Shown: one piece after another, positions 44,360 to 53,824 of the stretch | How positions within the stretch are numbered: the first letter of the stretch is position 1 | Layout: every line of letters begins with the position of its first letter | Origin: an uncultured Clostridiaceae bacterium | GTDB lineage: Bacteria; Bacillota; Clostridia; TANB77; CAG-508 | Direction of reading: 5' to 3' | Assembly (NCBI GenBank): GCA_946628065.1 | Contig: CAMOWC010000004.1 | Location: 1-64,000, forward strand | Length of the DNA: 64,000 bases | Notes under the pieces: model-generated | What the model was told of the DNA's origin: nothing | What the model saw: the letters and a program-made list of their open reading frames with translations, nothing else | Databases searched by the model: none | Program-made: the position numbers and the translations under genes

Positions 44360-44373
44360 AAAGGTAACTTTAT

Positions 44374-44757
44374 TTATTGCGCTAATGTCATGCGTGCCAT
44401 CTCTCTGACCTCATAGATTTCGTCTTCCATAAGAATCTCGAGAGCATCTTTTGGCGTTTTACCACTACAGGCAACCATGAGTCTGACTGCTGAATCGCCA
44501 CAAAGAGCAAGTTCTCTCAGTGTTTCAGGAGATGTTTTCTCATTGAATACCACATAGGCTTTTGCCAACCTGGTACCCCTTTTTGCAACTATGTTCAAAA
44601 CCTCTGAAGTTGAACTTTCGTTACTTGCAATGGCGCAAAGCACTTCTTCGTCAGCAACATAGGCTAGTCTCTTGAGTTCATCAACATTGTCCATCTTCTT
44701 CGCAATTTCTACTTGTGTTTTCGTATTAAACCGTAGGATTTCAACAGTTACCTTCAT
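44374..44757 (-). CDS. Second HEAT-like repeat protein, G+C-rich
   Basis: 127 residues with about four to five HEAT-like repeats (VDELKRLAYVADEEVLCAIASNESS, TSPETLRELALCGDSAVRLMVACSGKTP). The start at 44757 is fixed by GGAGGAGG; the longer frame to 44799 lacks one. One CGG (in EILRFNTK) is read in frame. Same repeat family, promoter and leader as 40933-41544 but shorter. Codon use again differs from the A+T-rich neighbours. Probable protein-binding role. Confidence 0.75.
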   Translation of the reverse strand: MKVTVEILRFNTKTQVEIAKKMDNVDELKRLAYVADEEVLCAIASNESSTSEVLNIVAKRGTRLAKAYVVFNEKTSPETLRELALCGDSAVRLMVACSGKTPKDALEILMEDEIYEVREMARMTLAQ

Positions 44758-44810
44758 TCTAATTCCTCCTCCAATAGTCATCAGAAAAGACTCTAGCATA
44801 TGAGCTATTT

Positions 44811-44869
44811 TTGCTCCCGCTCGAGGGATAGAATGGTTTTATTATATCATCGTGTTTGTGTTATGTCAA
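44811..44869 (-). promoter_or_regulatory. Promoter and shared leader of the second HEAT-repeat gene
   Basis: Minus strand TTGACA (44864-44869), 17 bases, TATAAT (44841-44846), then the leader 44811-44836 that differs from 41601-41626 by one base. The -35 box overlaps the last codon of cca. Confidence 0.8.
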
Positions 44870-46104
44870 CTCTGGTGTCTTCTCATCCATTCTACTCGTT
44901 CTTGATGTAATCTTTCGCCAAACGCTCTTCCAGGCTTTATGTTATATCTTTTCCTTATAAAATTTCCATCTATTTCTTCTAAGCATCTATTCCCAATTTT
45001 GCAAAAATCTTCGGCGTTTTTATTATCTGCATTTACTATAACCTGCAATCCTTCAAGTTTAAGTAGCGATTTATCAACCTTCTCGATAAACGCTACCTTT
45101 TTTGCCGGTGTCATTTTATTAAAGTTCCCGCCTTTCATATGCTCAGTGCATGCTATTTTTCCACATTCTATAAGAGCATTTGGAAGTTTTAACCTAAGAC
45201 CCATGCTTTTTACTAATTCTCTACCTCTTTCTTCATGCATATAATGGTGTGGATATTCTTCCTTTGGTGTCTCCCCTTTTCCAATATCATGAACTAAGGC
45301 TGCAAATCTTATTTCAAGTTTTCTTTGGTCTGTTTGGTTTTGCGTGTTTTCTGCAACTTTGTCAAGTACTATCATTGTATGATTATACGCATCTCCTTCA
45401 GGATGATATCTTAGCGGTTGCTCAGCCCCAATAAGATTAGATATTTCTTTAAAATGGACTTCTAAAATATCGCTTTTCCTTAGCACCTCAAAAAAAATTG
45501 ATGGTTTTTTAGCTAAAATGGCTTTACTTAGCTCTGTATACACTCTTTCTACAGATAATGTGTTTAGCTCTTTTTTTAGAGACTTAATCATACTCATTGT
45601 AGCATCATCTACTTTAAATCCAAATTTTGCAGCAAATCTAGCAACTCTATATGCTCTTAATGGGTCTTCTTTAAAATGATCTGTTACAGCTTTTATTAAC
45701 CCATTTTTGAGATCATCAGTTCCTCCATATGGGTCTATTATCTCTCCTGTTAATACGTCTTCTGCTATTGCATTTATTGTTATGTCTCGCCTTGATAAGT
45801 CTTCTTCAATAGATATGTATTTGCCAGTTTCGATTTCAAATTCTTTATGTCCTAATCCAGCTTTTCTCTCTCTTCTGGCCAGTGCAAATTCTTTGCCATC
45901 TATATCGAATATTGCAAAAGCTTTTCCCCTGGCAAAAGCCTCAGGGAAAAGCTCTTTAAATTTACTTGCACTAATTCCTGTTACACAATAATCTTCATCA
46001 TGGCTATTCATTCCAGTAATTTTGTCTCTAACAGCTCCTCCAACTAGATACAATTTTCCATGGTTTTCTTCTATTATTTTTGCTATATCTCTTACATTTC
46101 GCAT
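44866..46104 (-). CDS. cca: CCA tRNA nucleotidyltransferase with HD domain
   Basis: 412 residues. Nucleotidyltransferase head with LYLVGGAVRDKITGM and acidic pair in HDEDYCV, the RRDITINAIAED motif, GTDDLKNGLIKAV and DPLRAYRVARFAAKFGF; then an HD phosphohydrolase domain (AALVHDIGKGETP) as in gamma-proteobacterial Cca. Adds or repairs 3' CCA. All tRNAs in the window already encode CCA, so a repair role is likely. Overlaps the TetR gene by 13 bp. Confidence 0.9.
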   Translation of the reverse strand: MRNVRDIAKIIEENHGKLYLVGGAVRDKITGMNSHDEDYCVTGISASKFKELFPEAFARGKAFAIFDIDGKEFALARRERKAGLGHKEFEIETGKYISIEEDLSRRDITINAIAEDVLTGEIIDPYGGTDDLKNGLIKAVTDHFKEDPLRAYRVARFAAKFGFKVDDATMSMIKSLKKELNTLSVERVYTELSKAILAKKPSIFFEVLRKSDILEVHFKEISNLIGAEQPLRYHPEGDAYNHTMIVLDKVAENTQNQTDQRKLEIRFAALVHDIGKGETPKEEYPHHYMHEERGRELVKSMGLRLKLPNALIECGKIACTEHMKGGNFNKMTPAKKVAFIEKVDKSLLKLEGLQVIVNADNKNAEDFCKIGNRCLEEIDGNFIRKRYNIKPGRAFGERLHQERVEWMRRHQS

Positions 46105-46679
46105 AGTTCTCTCCTCTTTGTTATTCCCCTAATTATAGTTTCAATATAGCTTTTATATATTTGTTCTGCAGTCACATTTTCTTCTGTTTTTAGAGTATAA
46201 AGTAGGCTTGTGAAATTTGTTCCAAATATTTGTAGTGCAATTCCTTCAATATCGCCTTCATAGAATATGTCTTCTTCTATTCCTTCTTTTATTACGTTAG
46301 CAATCTTAGAAACATATTCATTAACTGCTTTTCTGCACTTTATGGTTCTAGAGTTTTCACCTAAAGTATTATTAATAATTACTGTTACAAAATCTTTATA
46401 TCTCATTATAGATTTTATTTGTACCATCACTATTACCTTAAGTTTCTCTAATGCATTTTTACAATGCCTACTCTTTATTTCAATACTATTGTTTAGAAGT
46501 TTGGCTCCTTCTTCTAAAGCCAAATCAAAAAGCTCTTCTTTAGTTTCAAAATGATAATAAAGCGATCCTTTTGCTACACCTGCAACTGCTGTAATTTCTT
46601 CAATTCCTGTGTTCTCATAACCTTTTTCGGCAAATAGTTTTATTGCTGTAGTAAAGATTCTCCTTTTTGTTTTGTTCAT
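46092..46679 (-). CDS. TetR-family regulator
   Basis: 195 residues. N-terminal helix-turn-helix: RRIFTTAIKLFAEKGYENTGIEEITAVAGVAKGSLYYHFETKEELFDLAL. The C-terminal ligand domain is divergent. Lies 35 bp downstream of an acyl-CoA ligase gene on the same strand, so it may respond to acyl-CoA or a fatty acid and regulate that gene; this is inferred from position. Confidence 0.9.
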   Translation of the reverse strand: MNKTKRRIFTTAIKLFAEKGYENTGIEEITAVAGVAKGSLYYHFETKEELFDLALEEGAKLLNNSIEIKSRHCKNALEKLKVIVMVQIKSIMRYKDFVTVIINNTLGENSRTIKCRKAVNEYVSKIANVIKEGIEEDIFYEGDIEGIALQIFGTNFTSLLYTLKTEENVTAEQIYKSYIETIIRGITKRRELCEM

Positions 46680-46713
46680 ATTGCATCCAACCTTTCGCCT
46701 ACATTATACCATA

Positions 46714-48444
46714 TTAATTAAGGTTTGTACTTAAAATTTTCTTTATTTCTTCTTGTCTTTTTACTTTTTTGGTAGTTGTTTTTATTAGTTCCTCATGTGA
46801 AACTAATAATTTTTGAATATGTTTGTATCTTGGGAATGTCTCGTTAAGTTCCTTTATTTGTCCCCAAACTATATCATATAGCTCATCTTCAGTTTTATCG
46901 TTATATTTTTCTTTTATAACTGCCTCGTCATAAACTATTTTTGCAGTAAGTGTAACGTCATTTTTGTCTTCTTTACTTTCACGTCCAAATACAATACTTT
47001 CTTCAACTAATTCCAGTCTATTTAATAATGCCTCTATCTCTTCTGGAAAAACTTTTTTTCCATTTTTAAGTACAATCATATTTTTACTTCTTCCTGTCAA
47101 GAATAGATATCCGTCTTTATCATGATATCCTAAATCTCCAGTGTACAGCCATCCATCTCTTATTGTTTCTGCTGTAAGCTCAGGCATTTCATAGTATCCA
47201 AGCATAATGTTAGGCCCTTTTACTCTTATTTCGCCTATTCCATCTTCATCTTTATTTACAATTTCAATTGTATCATTTATCATTGGGAATCCAACTGAAC
47301 CAACTCTTCTTGCTTTTTTACATTCTGCTGCTATAACTGGTGAAGTTTCACTTAAGCCATATCCCTGAAGAGTAGTTACACCTATATCATTAAATCCCTT
47401 TATCGAAACAGGATCTGCTGCAGCCCCTCCAGATATTACTAGTCTTAGCTCTCCTCCTAAGCCATCTAAAATTTGTTTAAATAGCTTTCTTCTAATGTCT
47501 ATGTGAAGCTTTAATAGGAAATTGCTTACTTTAGTTGCTTTTTTTATTAGTTCAGTTTTCCCCTGTCTTTCTACTTCCTTTACAATTGCTTTATACATTG
47601 CTTCCGTAAGCAGTGGCACGCCTACAAAAACACTTACTTTATACTCTTGCATGTTCTGCTTTATGTATCTTAATCCATCTGGGAAAACAGTTTTTACTCC
47701 ATAGCTTAGCATCATTACCATACATGTTGAACCAAATATATGATGGAATGGTAAAAACGCAATATTTGTATCTGTGCTTCTTATATCTTCTACACATTGT
47801 AAAGCATATATGTTTGAAGTGATATTTCTTTGGGAAAGCATTACAGCTTTAGATTTTGAAGTTGTTCCTGAAGTAAATAACAATACTCCCATTTTGTTAC
47901 TATCTATTTGATAGTTAATGTATTCTTTGTTACCTTTTTCTAAAGCTTCTTTGCCTTTTTTTAATATTTCTCCAACACTTATGTATTCATTATTTTCATC
48001 CATGCAGATATATTCTTTTATTTGTGTATTTCCTCTTTGTTTTATTTCATTTATTAATTCATCAAGCTTTCCATCAAACACTATTGCATCAACTTTACTT
48101 CTAACTAAAGAATTTTCCAGCTCATCTAATTGCAAATCTTTGTCAAGAGGAACTGATACAATTCCCCCAACAAGATTACTTACATGTGCTAATGCCCACT
48201 CATATCTATTTTTCCCAATTACGGCGATTCTCTTATCTTTTAAATTCATGCAATATAGTCCTGTACCATAATTATTTATATCCTCTAAAAGCTGTTTATA
48301 GCTGATATTTATATAATTAACCTCATTTGCCTTTTTTTCTTTAATAACGAATGCTACTTTATCGCTGTATGTTTCAGCTGCATTATATATAAGTTCTTTT
48401 ACATTATTAAAGTCTCTTGGATTTGATATCTTTAAATCTTTCAT
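46714..48444 (-). CDS. AMP-forming long-chain acyl-CoA ligase
   Basis: 576 residues. AMP-binding motif LLFTSGTTSKSKAVMLSQRN, then LQGYGLSETSPVIA, GWLYTGDLGYHDKDGYLFLTGRSKNMIVLKNGKKVFPEEIE, ending with the lysine-containing C-terminal lobe (TTTKKVKRQ). Activates fatty acids to acyl-CoA. The start at 48444 is set by AGAGGTGG; the longer frame adds an unrelated leader. Sits with a TetR regulator. Confidence 0.92.
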   Translation of the reverse strand: MKDLKISNPRDFNNVKELIYNAAETYSDKVAFVIKEKKANEVNYINISYKQLLEDINNYGTGLYCMNLKDKRIAVIGKNRYEWALAHVSNLVGGIVSVPLDKDLQLDELENSLVRSKVDAIVFDGKLDELINEIKQRGNTQIKEYICMDENNEYISVGEILKKGKEALEKGNKEYINYQIDSNKMGVLLFTSGTTSKSKAVMLSQRNITSNIYALQCVEDIRSTDTNIAFLPFHHIFGSTCMVMMLSYGVKTVFPDGLRYIKQNMQEYKVSVFVGVPLLTEAMYKAIVKEVERQGKTELIKKATKVSNFLLKLHIDIRRKLFKQILDGLGGELRLVISGGAAADPVSIKGFNDIGVTTLQGYGLSETSPVIAAECKKARRVGSVGFPMINDTIEIVNKDEDGIGEIRVKGPNIMLGYYEMPELTAETIRDGWLYTGDLGYHDKDGYLFLTGRSKNMIVLKNGKKVFPEEIEALLNRLELVEESIVFGRESKEDKNDVTLTAKIVYDEAVIKEKYNDKTEDELYDIVWGQIKELNETFPRYKHIQKLLVSHEELIKTTTKKVKRQEEIKKILSTNLN

Positions 48445-48520
48445 AAAAATAGACCACCTCTTTACATGACTTATTATATATTTATATATAAAATAAATCA
48501 TTATACCAGGTGGTCAGTTC

Positions 48521-50020
48521 TTAAATATTATTGTTATTTGTTGTATTTACGGTTTCTGTTTTATTAGTATTTGTTGTATTTTCATTTGAATTTGTATTTT
48601 CCCATTTATCTATCCAATTATATATTTCATTATATTGGTCTTGATACCATTTAAGCATTTCTTTTACTGCATCATCATTTTCGTATATTTTTTCATATTC
48701 CTTCATTCTATTTTGCGTTCCAGCTTTTAGGGCACCAAAAGAGCCTATATCAGTTTTACCTTCGGGTAATTTGTTCTTCATGTCCCTCATAAGGTTTAGG
48801 CTGAATGCTAAATCTTCTTCCAATTGTATCCATCTGTATAGTTCATTATATTTATCCTGGTAATCTTTTAGCATTTCTTTCGCTTCATCATTATTTTCAT
48901 ATTTTTTTTCATATTCTTTCATTCTATTTTGGATTGTTTCTTTCAAGTTATTATAATCGCTCCACGTAATATTACCTTCTGACATTTTGCTCTTCATGTC
49001 TTCTAATAGTGCTAAATTATTTTCAAGGTTTTTCTTCAACTCGTTAACATTTTCCTTTTTTTCTTGGTTTTCCACCCATTTAGCAAATTCATCAAATTTT
49101 TCTCTGTATGTATTTATTATCTCATTTGCTTCAACATTGCCTGAAAACTCTTTTTCATAATTACTTATAGCATTCTGGCAACTTGCTATGTGTTGCTCTA
49201 AGTCAATCATTTTGTATTCACCTGTATTAATTCCATTCTTGATCTTATTTAAAACCGAATATCTGTATTCAAGGTTTAATTTCATTTGATTAATATTCTG
49301 ATTTTCCCTTTGTTCTTGCATCCATTTAGCAAGTTCATCAATTTTTTCTCTATACGTATTTATTATCTCATTTGCTTCATCGTCTCCTAAAAACTCTTTC
49401 TCATATTTTCTTATAGTTTCCTGGTAGCTCGCAATATGATACTCTAAGTCAATCATTTCGTATTCACCTGTATTAATTCCATTCTTAATCTTATTTAAAA
49501 CCGAATATCTGTATTCAAGGTCTGATTTCATTTGGCTAGTATTTTGGGTTTTCCTTTGTTCTTGCATCCATTTAGCAAATTCATCAATTTTTTCTCTATA
49601 TATATTTATTACCTCATTTGCTTCAGCATCGCCTGAAAACTTGTCCTCATAATTAGCTATAGCATTTTGACAACTTGCTATATAATACTCTAAATCCGTT
49701 ATTCCATATTCACCTGTATTGATTCCATTCTTAACTTTATTTAAAACATAGCATCTGTTTTCAAGGACTTGTTTTACCTTGTCAATGTCATAAAAGTCTT
49801 GTTCTTCTTCACTAACATTTTTAGAGGCTTGATAGGCATCTAAATCTTTATTCGTCCCGTATTCTAAAGCATGAGAAGCTGGATTCAATTCTTCTGTTAC
49901 ATTTTCTTGAACTGTTGCAGTTGATTCTCTTTTTGTTAAATACTTGTATGCTGTATAACACCATGCTACAACCCCTACGGCTAGAACCAATACAATAATA
50001 AATGTTAAAAGTTTTTTCAT
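48521..50020 (-). CDS. Membrane-anchored coiled-coil repeat protein
   Basis: 499 residues. One N-terminal membrane segment (about 5-25) then an all-helical, charged outer part with three close repeats of ~80 residues (around 85-165, 168-250, 252-335), each containing YSVLNKIKNGINTGEY and ANEIINTYREKIDELAKWMQEQ, and two more divergent units (QNRMKEYEKKYENNDEAKEML). The tail is Asn/Thr-rich. Function unknown; architecture suggests a surface spacer or scaffold. Confidence 0.7.
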   Translation of the reverse strand: MKKLLTFIIVLVLAVGVVAWCYTAYKYLTKRESTATVQENVTEELNPASHALEYGTNKDLDAYQASKNVSEEEQDFYDIDKVKQVLENRCYVLNKVKNGINTGEYGITDLEYYIASCQNAIANYEDKFSGDAEANEVINIYREKIDEFAKWMQEQRKTQNTSQMKSDLEYRYSVLNKIKNGINTGEYEMIDLEYHIASYQETIRKYEKEFLGDDEANEIINTYREKIDELAKWMQEQRENQNINQMKLNLEYRYSVLNKIKNGINTGEYKMIDLEQHIASCQNAISNYEKEFSGNVEANEIINTYREKFDEFAKWVENQEKKENVNELKKNLENNLALLEDMKSKMSEGNITWSDYNNLKETIQNRMKEYEKKYENNDEAKEMLKDYQDKYNELYRWIQLEEDLAFSLNLMRDMKNKLPEGKTDIGSFGALKAGTQNRMKEYEKIYENDDAVKEMLKWYQDQYNEIYNWIDKWENTNSNENTTNTNKTETVNTTNNNNI

Positions 50021-50111
50021 TTGTTTTCCCCCTTTTTTATTATCTTATCACTAATTATTTTTTTATGCAATTATAAAAAGCGCAACTTCTTTCAAAAGCT
50101 ACGCTTTTATT

Positions 50112-51977
50112 TTATTCTAGTTCAAATGCTCCAGTATATAGTTGGTAATACTCTCCTTTTTCTTTTATGAGGTCTTCATGTGTTCCTCTTTCAATTATTC
50201 TTCCGTGATCCATTACCATTATTGCCTTTGAATTTCTTACCGTTGATAATCTGTGCGCAATAACAAATACGGTTCTACCCTCCATTAACTTGTCCATACC
50301 GTCTTGAACTATCTTTTCAGTTCTTGTGTCTATGCTTGATGTAGCTTCATCTAAAATCATTACTGGAGGATTATTTATAGCAACTCTAGCTATTGCTAAT
50401 AACTGTCTTTGGCCTTGAGATAACTCTGCTCCATTTCTCGTAAGCATTGTATCATATCCTTGTGGTAATCTTTCAATAAATCCATGGGCATTTGCAAGTT
50501 TTGCAGCTTCTATTACTTCTTCATCTGTTGCATCATATTTTCCATATTTAATGTTTTCTTTTATTGTCCCTGTAAAAAGCTGAGTATCTTGCAAAACCAT
50601 TCCCAGTGATTTCCTTAAATCTGCTTTCTTTATTTTGTTTATATTAATTCCATCGTATCTTATTTTTCCATCTTCTATGTCATAGAATCTATTAAGTAAA
50701 TTTGTAATTGTTGTTTTACCTGCACCAGTTGCTCCAACAAATGCTATTTTCTGTCCAGGCTTTGCATATAAACTTATATCATGTAGAACCGTTTTTCCTT
50801 CTTCATATGCAAAATCCACATCCTGCATTTCTATGTGGCCTTTTAACTCTACATAGTCAAGAGTACCATCGTGATGTGGATGTTTCCATGCCCACATTCC
50901 AGTTTTCTCTTGTGTCTCAATAATTTTTCCATTTTCTTTTTTAATATTTACAAGAGTTACATATCCATCGTCTTTTTCTTTTTCTTCATCCATCATATCA
51001 AATATTCTACTAGCACCTGCTAATGATCTTATAATTGTATTCATTTGGTTCATAACTTGGTTTATTGGGTGAGAAAAATTTCTAGTAAGTTGTAGAAAAG
51101 AAACTATAGTTCCTACAGTTAGAGCCATATATCCATTGATAGCAAAAATTGTTCCTATTATCGCTATTAATACATATTGTAAATTTCCTAAATTGTTTGC
51201 TACTGGCATCATTATATTTGAAAACTTATTTGCTTGGTACATATCTTCATTAAGCTTTTCGTTTAATTTATCAAACTCTTCTTTGGCTTTCTCTTCATAA
51301 GTAAATACTTTTACAACTTTTTGCCCGTTTAGCATTTCTTCAATGTATCCATTAACTCTGCCAATTGAAGCCTGCTGACTAATAAAATACTTTGCACTCT
51401 TCTTTGCAATACTTTTTGTAACAAATAGTGTTACCATTGTGAAAAAGAAAACAAATATTGACAATAATGGGCTTAAGTAAAACATCCCAAAAACTATCGC
51501 AACAACTGTAATTGTAGATGCAATTGCTTGTGGAACACTTTGAGCAATTGTTTCAGTAAGCGTATCTGCATCATTTGTATATCTGCTCATTACATCTCCA
51601 TGTGTATGGGTATCAAAATATTTAATTGGTAATGCCTCCATTTTTGAAAACATTTCGTCTCTTATCTTTTTTAATACACCTTGCGCAACAGAAACCATCA
51701 GTCTATTATATAAATATGTGGAAACAATTCCAAGCAAATAAATTGTAGCCATTATTCCTATTGCCTGCATAAGCCCTGTAAATACCGGATTCTCTGTTCC
51801 AAGTAAAGGTGTAATATAATTATCTATGAGTTGTTGTAAGAAAAGTGAACTTGCAACACTTGCGATACTACTTATAATGATACAAATGATTACTATTATG
51901 AACTGCTTTTTGTAGTTCTTCGTTATATATCCAAGTAGTCTTTTTATAGTTCCCTTTTTTATCGAATTTTTATCCAT
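50112..51977 (-). CDS. ABC exporter half-transporter (second subunit)
   Basis: 621 residues. Six-helix ABC transmembrane domain (about 20-330), then a nucleotide-binding domain with Walker A GATGAGKTT, signature LSQGQRQLLAIARV, Walker B PVMILDEATSSID and switch His in IAHRLST. Contains the insertion typical of the larger subunit in heterodimeric multidrug exporters. The start is the ATG at 51977 (AGGGGAG upstream), overlapping the partner gene by 8 bp. Confidence 0.93.
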   Translation of the reverse strand: MDKNSIKKGTIKRLLGYITKNYKKQFIIVIICIIISSIASVASSLFLQQLIDNYITPLLGTENPVFTGLMQAIGIMATIYLLGIVSTYLYNRLMVSVAQGVLKKIRDEMFSKMEALPIKYFDTHTHGDVMSRYTNDADTLTETIAQSVPQAIASTITVVAIVFGMFYLSPLLSIFVFFFTMVTLFVTKSIAKKSAKYFISQQASIGRVNGYIEEMLNGQKVVKVFTYEEKAKEEFDKLNEKLNEDMYQANKFSNIMMPVANNLGNLQYVLIAIIGTIFAINGYMALTVGTIVSFLQLTRNFSHPINQVMNQMNTIIRSLAGASRIFDMMDEEKEKDDGYVTLVNIKKENGKIIETQEKTGMWAWKHPHHDGTLDYVELKGHIEMQDVDFAYEEGKTVLHDISLYAKPGQKIAFVGATGAGKTTITNLLNRFYDIEDGKIRYDGININKIKKADLRKSLGMVLQDTQLFTGTIKENIKYGKYDATDEEVIEAAKLANAHGFIERLPQGYDTMLTRNGAELSQGQRQLLAIARVAINNPPVMILDEATSSIDTRTEKIVQDGMDKLMEGRTVFVIAHRLSTVRNSKAIMVMDHGRIIERGTHEDLIKEKGEYYQLYTGAFELE

Positions 51978-53712
51978 TTGTATCACTCCCCTTCATCTGA
52001 GAATCAAATACTTCTTTGTAAATTTCATTTGATTTTAATAATTCTTCATGGGTTCCAACTGCATTTATTTTTCCATCATCCATGACAATTATTTTGTCAC
52101 AATCTTGCACTGATGAAATTCTTTGTGCAATTATTATTTTGGTTGTATCTGGTATCTCTTCCCTAAATGCCTTCCTAATTAAGCTATCAGTTTTTGTATC
52201 AACTGCAGATGTAGAATCGTCAAGTATTAGTATTTTAGGATGTTTCATCAAGGCTCTTGCAATACATAATCTTTGCTTTTGTCCTCCAGAAACATTTGCT
52301 CCGCCTTCTTCGATATGTGTATCATATTTATCAGGGAAAGAATTTATAAATTCATCTGCTTGTGCTAATTTGCATACTCTTACAATTTCTTCATCTGTTG
52401 CATTTTCTTTTCCCCATCTAATGTTTTCTTTTATTGTTCCAGAAAACAACACGTTTTTCTGTAAAACACATGATACATTATTTCTTAATGTTTCAATATC
52501 ACTGTCTTTTACATTTACATTTCCTACTAGTAGTTCTCCTTCTGTTACATCATATAGCCTTGGAATTAAATTTGCTAAAGTGGATTTTCCGCTTCCTGTA
52601 CCTCCTATAATTCCTACCGTTTCTCCAGATTCAATTTTAAGATTTATATTTTTCAAGCATTCTTTACTTTTATCGTTCACATAGCTAAAACTTACATTTT
52701 TAAATTCTATTGATCCATCTTTTATTTCTTTTAAAGCATTTTCTTTATTTTGAATGTCAGGAACTTCATCTAGAATTTCTACTATTCTTTCTGCTGATGA
52801 GCGTGATATTACTACCATTACAATTACAAATGAAAGCATCATTAAGCTAAATAAAATTTGAGTTGTATATGTAAACATTGTCATAAGTTGCCCGGTTGTA
52901 AGTTCTGTCATACCAGAATTTACAATCATTCTCGCACCAAGCCATGATATTGCAAGAATACATGAATATATGCTAAATTGCATAAGTGGTGTGTTTAATG
53001 CAAGTATTTTTTGTCCTTTGCTATAGTCTCTAAAAATGCTGTCTGATACTTCACCAAATTTTTGCTTTTCCTTTTCTTCAATTACATATGATTTTACTAC
53101 TCTTATTCCCGAGACATTCTCTTCTACTACGTTGTTTAGACTATCGTATGTTTTAAAAACTCTTTTCATAATAGGGTGAACTTTTGTAGCAATAAAATAT
53201 AATCCCACACCCAGAATAGGAATTAATGCTAAAAACACAAGTGATAGTGTAGGGCTAATAGATATAGCAAAAACAAGTGATGTAATCAACATAAGTGGGA
53301 CTCTAACAGCCATTCGTATGACCATTTGAAATGCAAATTGTACATATGTAATATCTGTTGTAAGTCTTGTTACTAAGCTACTTGTTGAAAATTTGTCTAT
53401 GTTTGAAAACGAATACTTTTGCACTTTGTAAAATAAATCTTTTCTAAGATTTTTCGCAAATCCACTTGAAGCTTTCGCTGCATGTCTACCAGATAACACC
53501 CCAAATAAAAGAGAAAGCATTGCACAAATAATAAGTTGTAATCCTATTTTATAGACCACATTCATTTCTCCACCGTATATGCCATCATCTATTAAGCTTG
53601 CCATTATAAGTGGTATCAAAACTTCTAGTATTACTTCAAAACTAACAAATAGCGGCGTTAATATTGTATCTTTTTTATATTCTCTAATTGACTTTATTAA
53701 TTTTTTTATCAT
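51970..53712 (-). CDS. ABC exporter half-transporter (first subunit)
   Basis: 580 residues. ABC transmembrane domain (about 15-310) and nucleotide-binding domain with Walker A GGTGSGKST, signature NVSGGQKQRLCIARAL, Walker B KILILDDSTSAVD. The Asp after Walker B (LDDS in place of LDEA/T) marks the degenerate site of a heterodimer, matching its partner's intact ILDEATS. The start is ATG 53712 because GGAGG lies nine bases upstream, over the TTG of a longer frame. Co-transcribed with the second subunit. Confidence 0.92.
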   Translation of the reverse strand: MIKKLIKSIREYKKDTILTPLFVSFEVILEVLIPLIMASLIDDGIYGGEMNVVYKIGLQLIICAMLSLLFGVLSGRHAAKASSGFAKNLRKDLFYKVQKYSFSNIDKFSTSSLVTRLTTDITYVQFAFQMVIRMAVRVPLMLITSLVFAISISPTLSLVFLALIPILGVGLYFIATKVHPIMKRVFKTYDSLNNVVEENVSGIRVVKSYVIEEKEKQKFGEVSDSIFRDYSKGQKILALNTPLMQFSIYSCILAISWLGARMIVNSGMTELTTGQLMTMFTYTTQILFSLMMLSFVIVMVVISRSSAERIVEILDEVPDIQNKENALKEIKDGSIEFKNVSFSYVNDKSKECLKNINLKIESGETVGIIGGTGSGKSTLANLIPRLYDVTEGELLVGNVNVKDSDIETLRNNVSCVLQKNVLFSGTIKENIRWGKENATDEEIVRVCKLAQADEFINSFPDKYDTHIEEGGANVSGGQKQRLCIARALMKHPKILILDDSTSAVDTKTDSLIRKAFREEIPDTTKIIIAQRISSVQDCDKIIVMDDGKINAVGTHEELLKSNEIYKEVFDSQMKGSDTNG

Positions 53713-53795
53713 AACATCCTCCAAAATAATATTTAGTATATCACCTATATCAAGCCTTTGTAAAGGGATGGAATGTAAAAGTTTTGTGAAACAAA

Positions 53796-53824
53796 AAGAG
53801 GATAGATTTATTATCTATCCTCTT
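53796..53824. terminator. Hairpin terminator after copA
   Basis: AAGAGGATAGAT pairs with ATCTATCCTCTT over five bases; it overlaps the copA stop at 53823 and is A-rich on its 5' side, giving a T run on the minus strand. Confidence 0.7.

Noticed and set aside
52082-52684. 200-codon plus-strand frame inside the ABC exporter gene
   Set aside because: Antisense shadow of a strongly conserved nucleotide-binding domain; no ribosome site.
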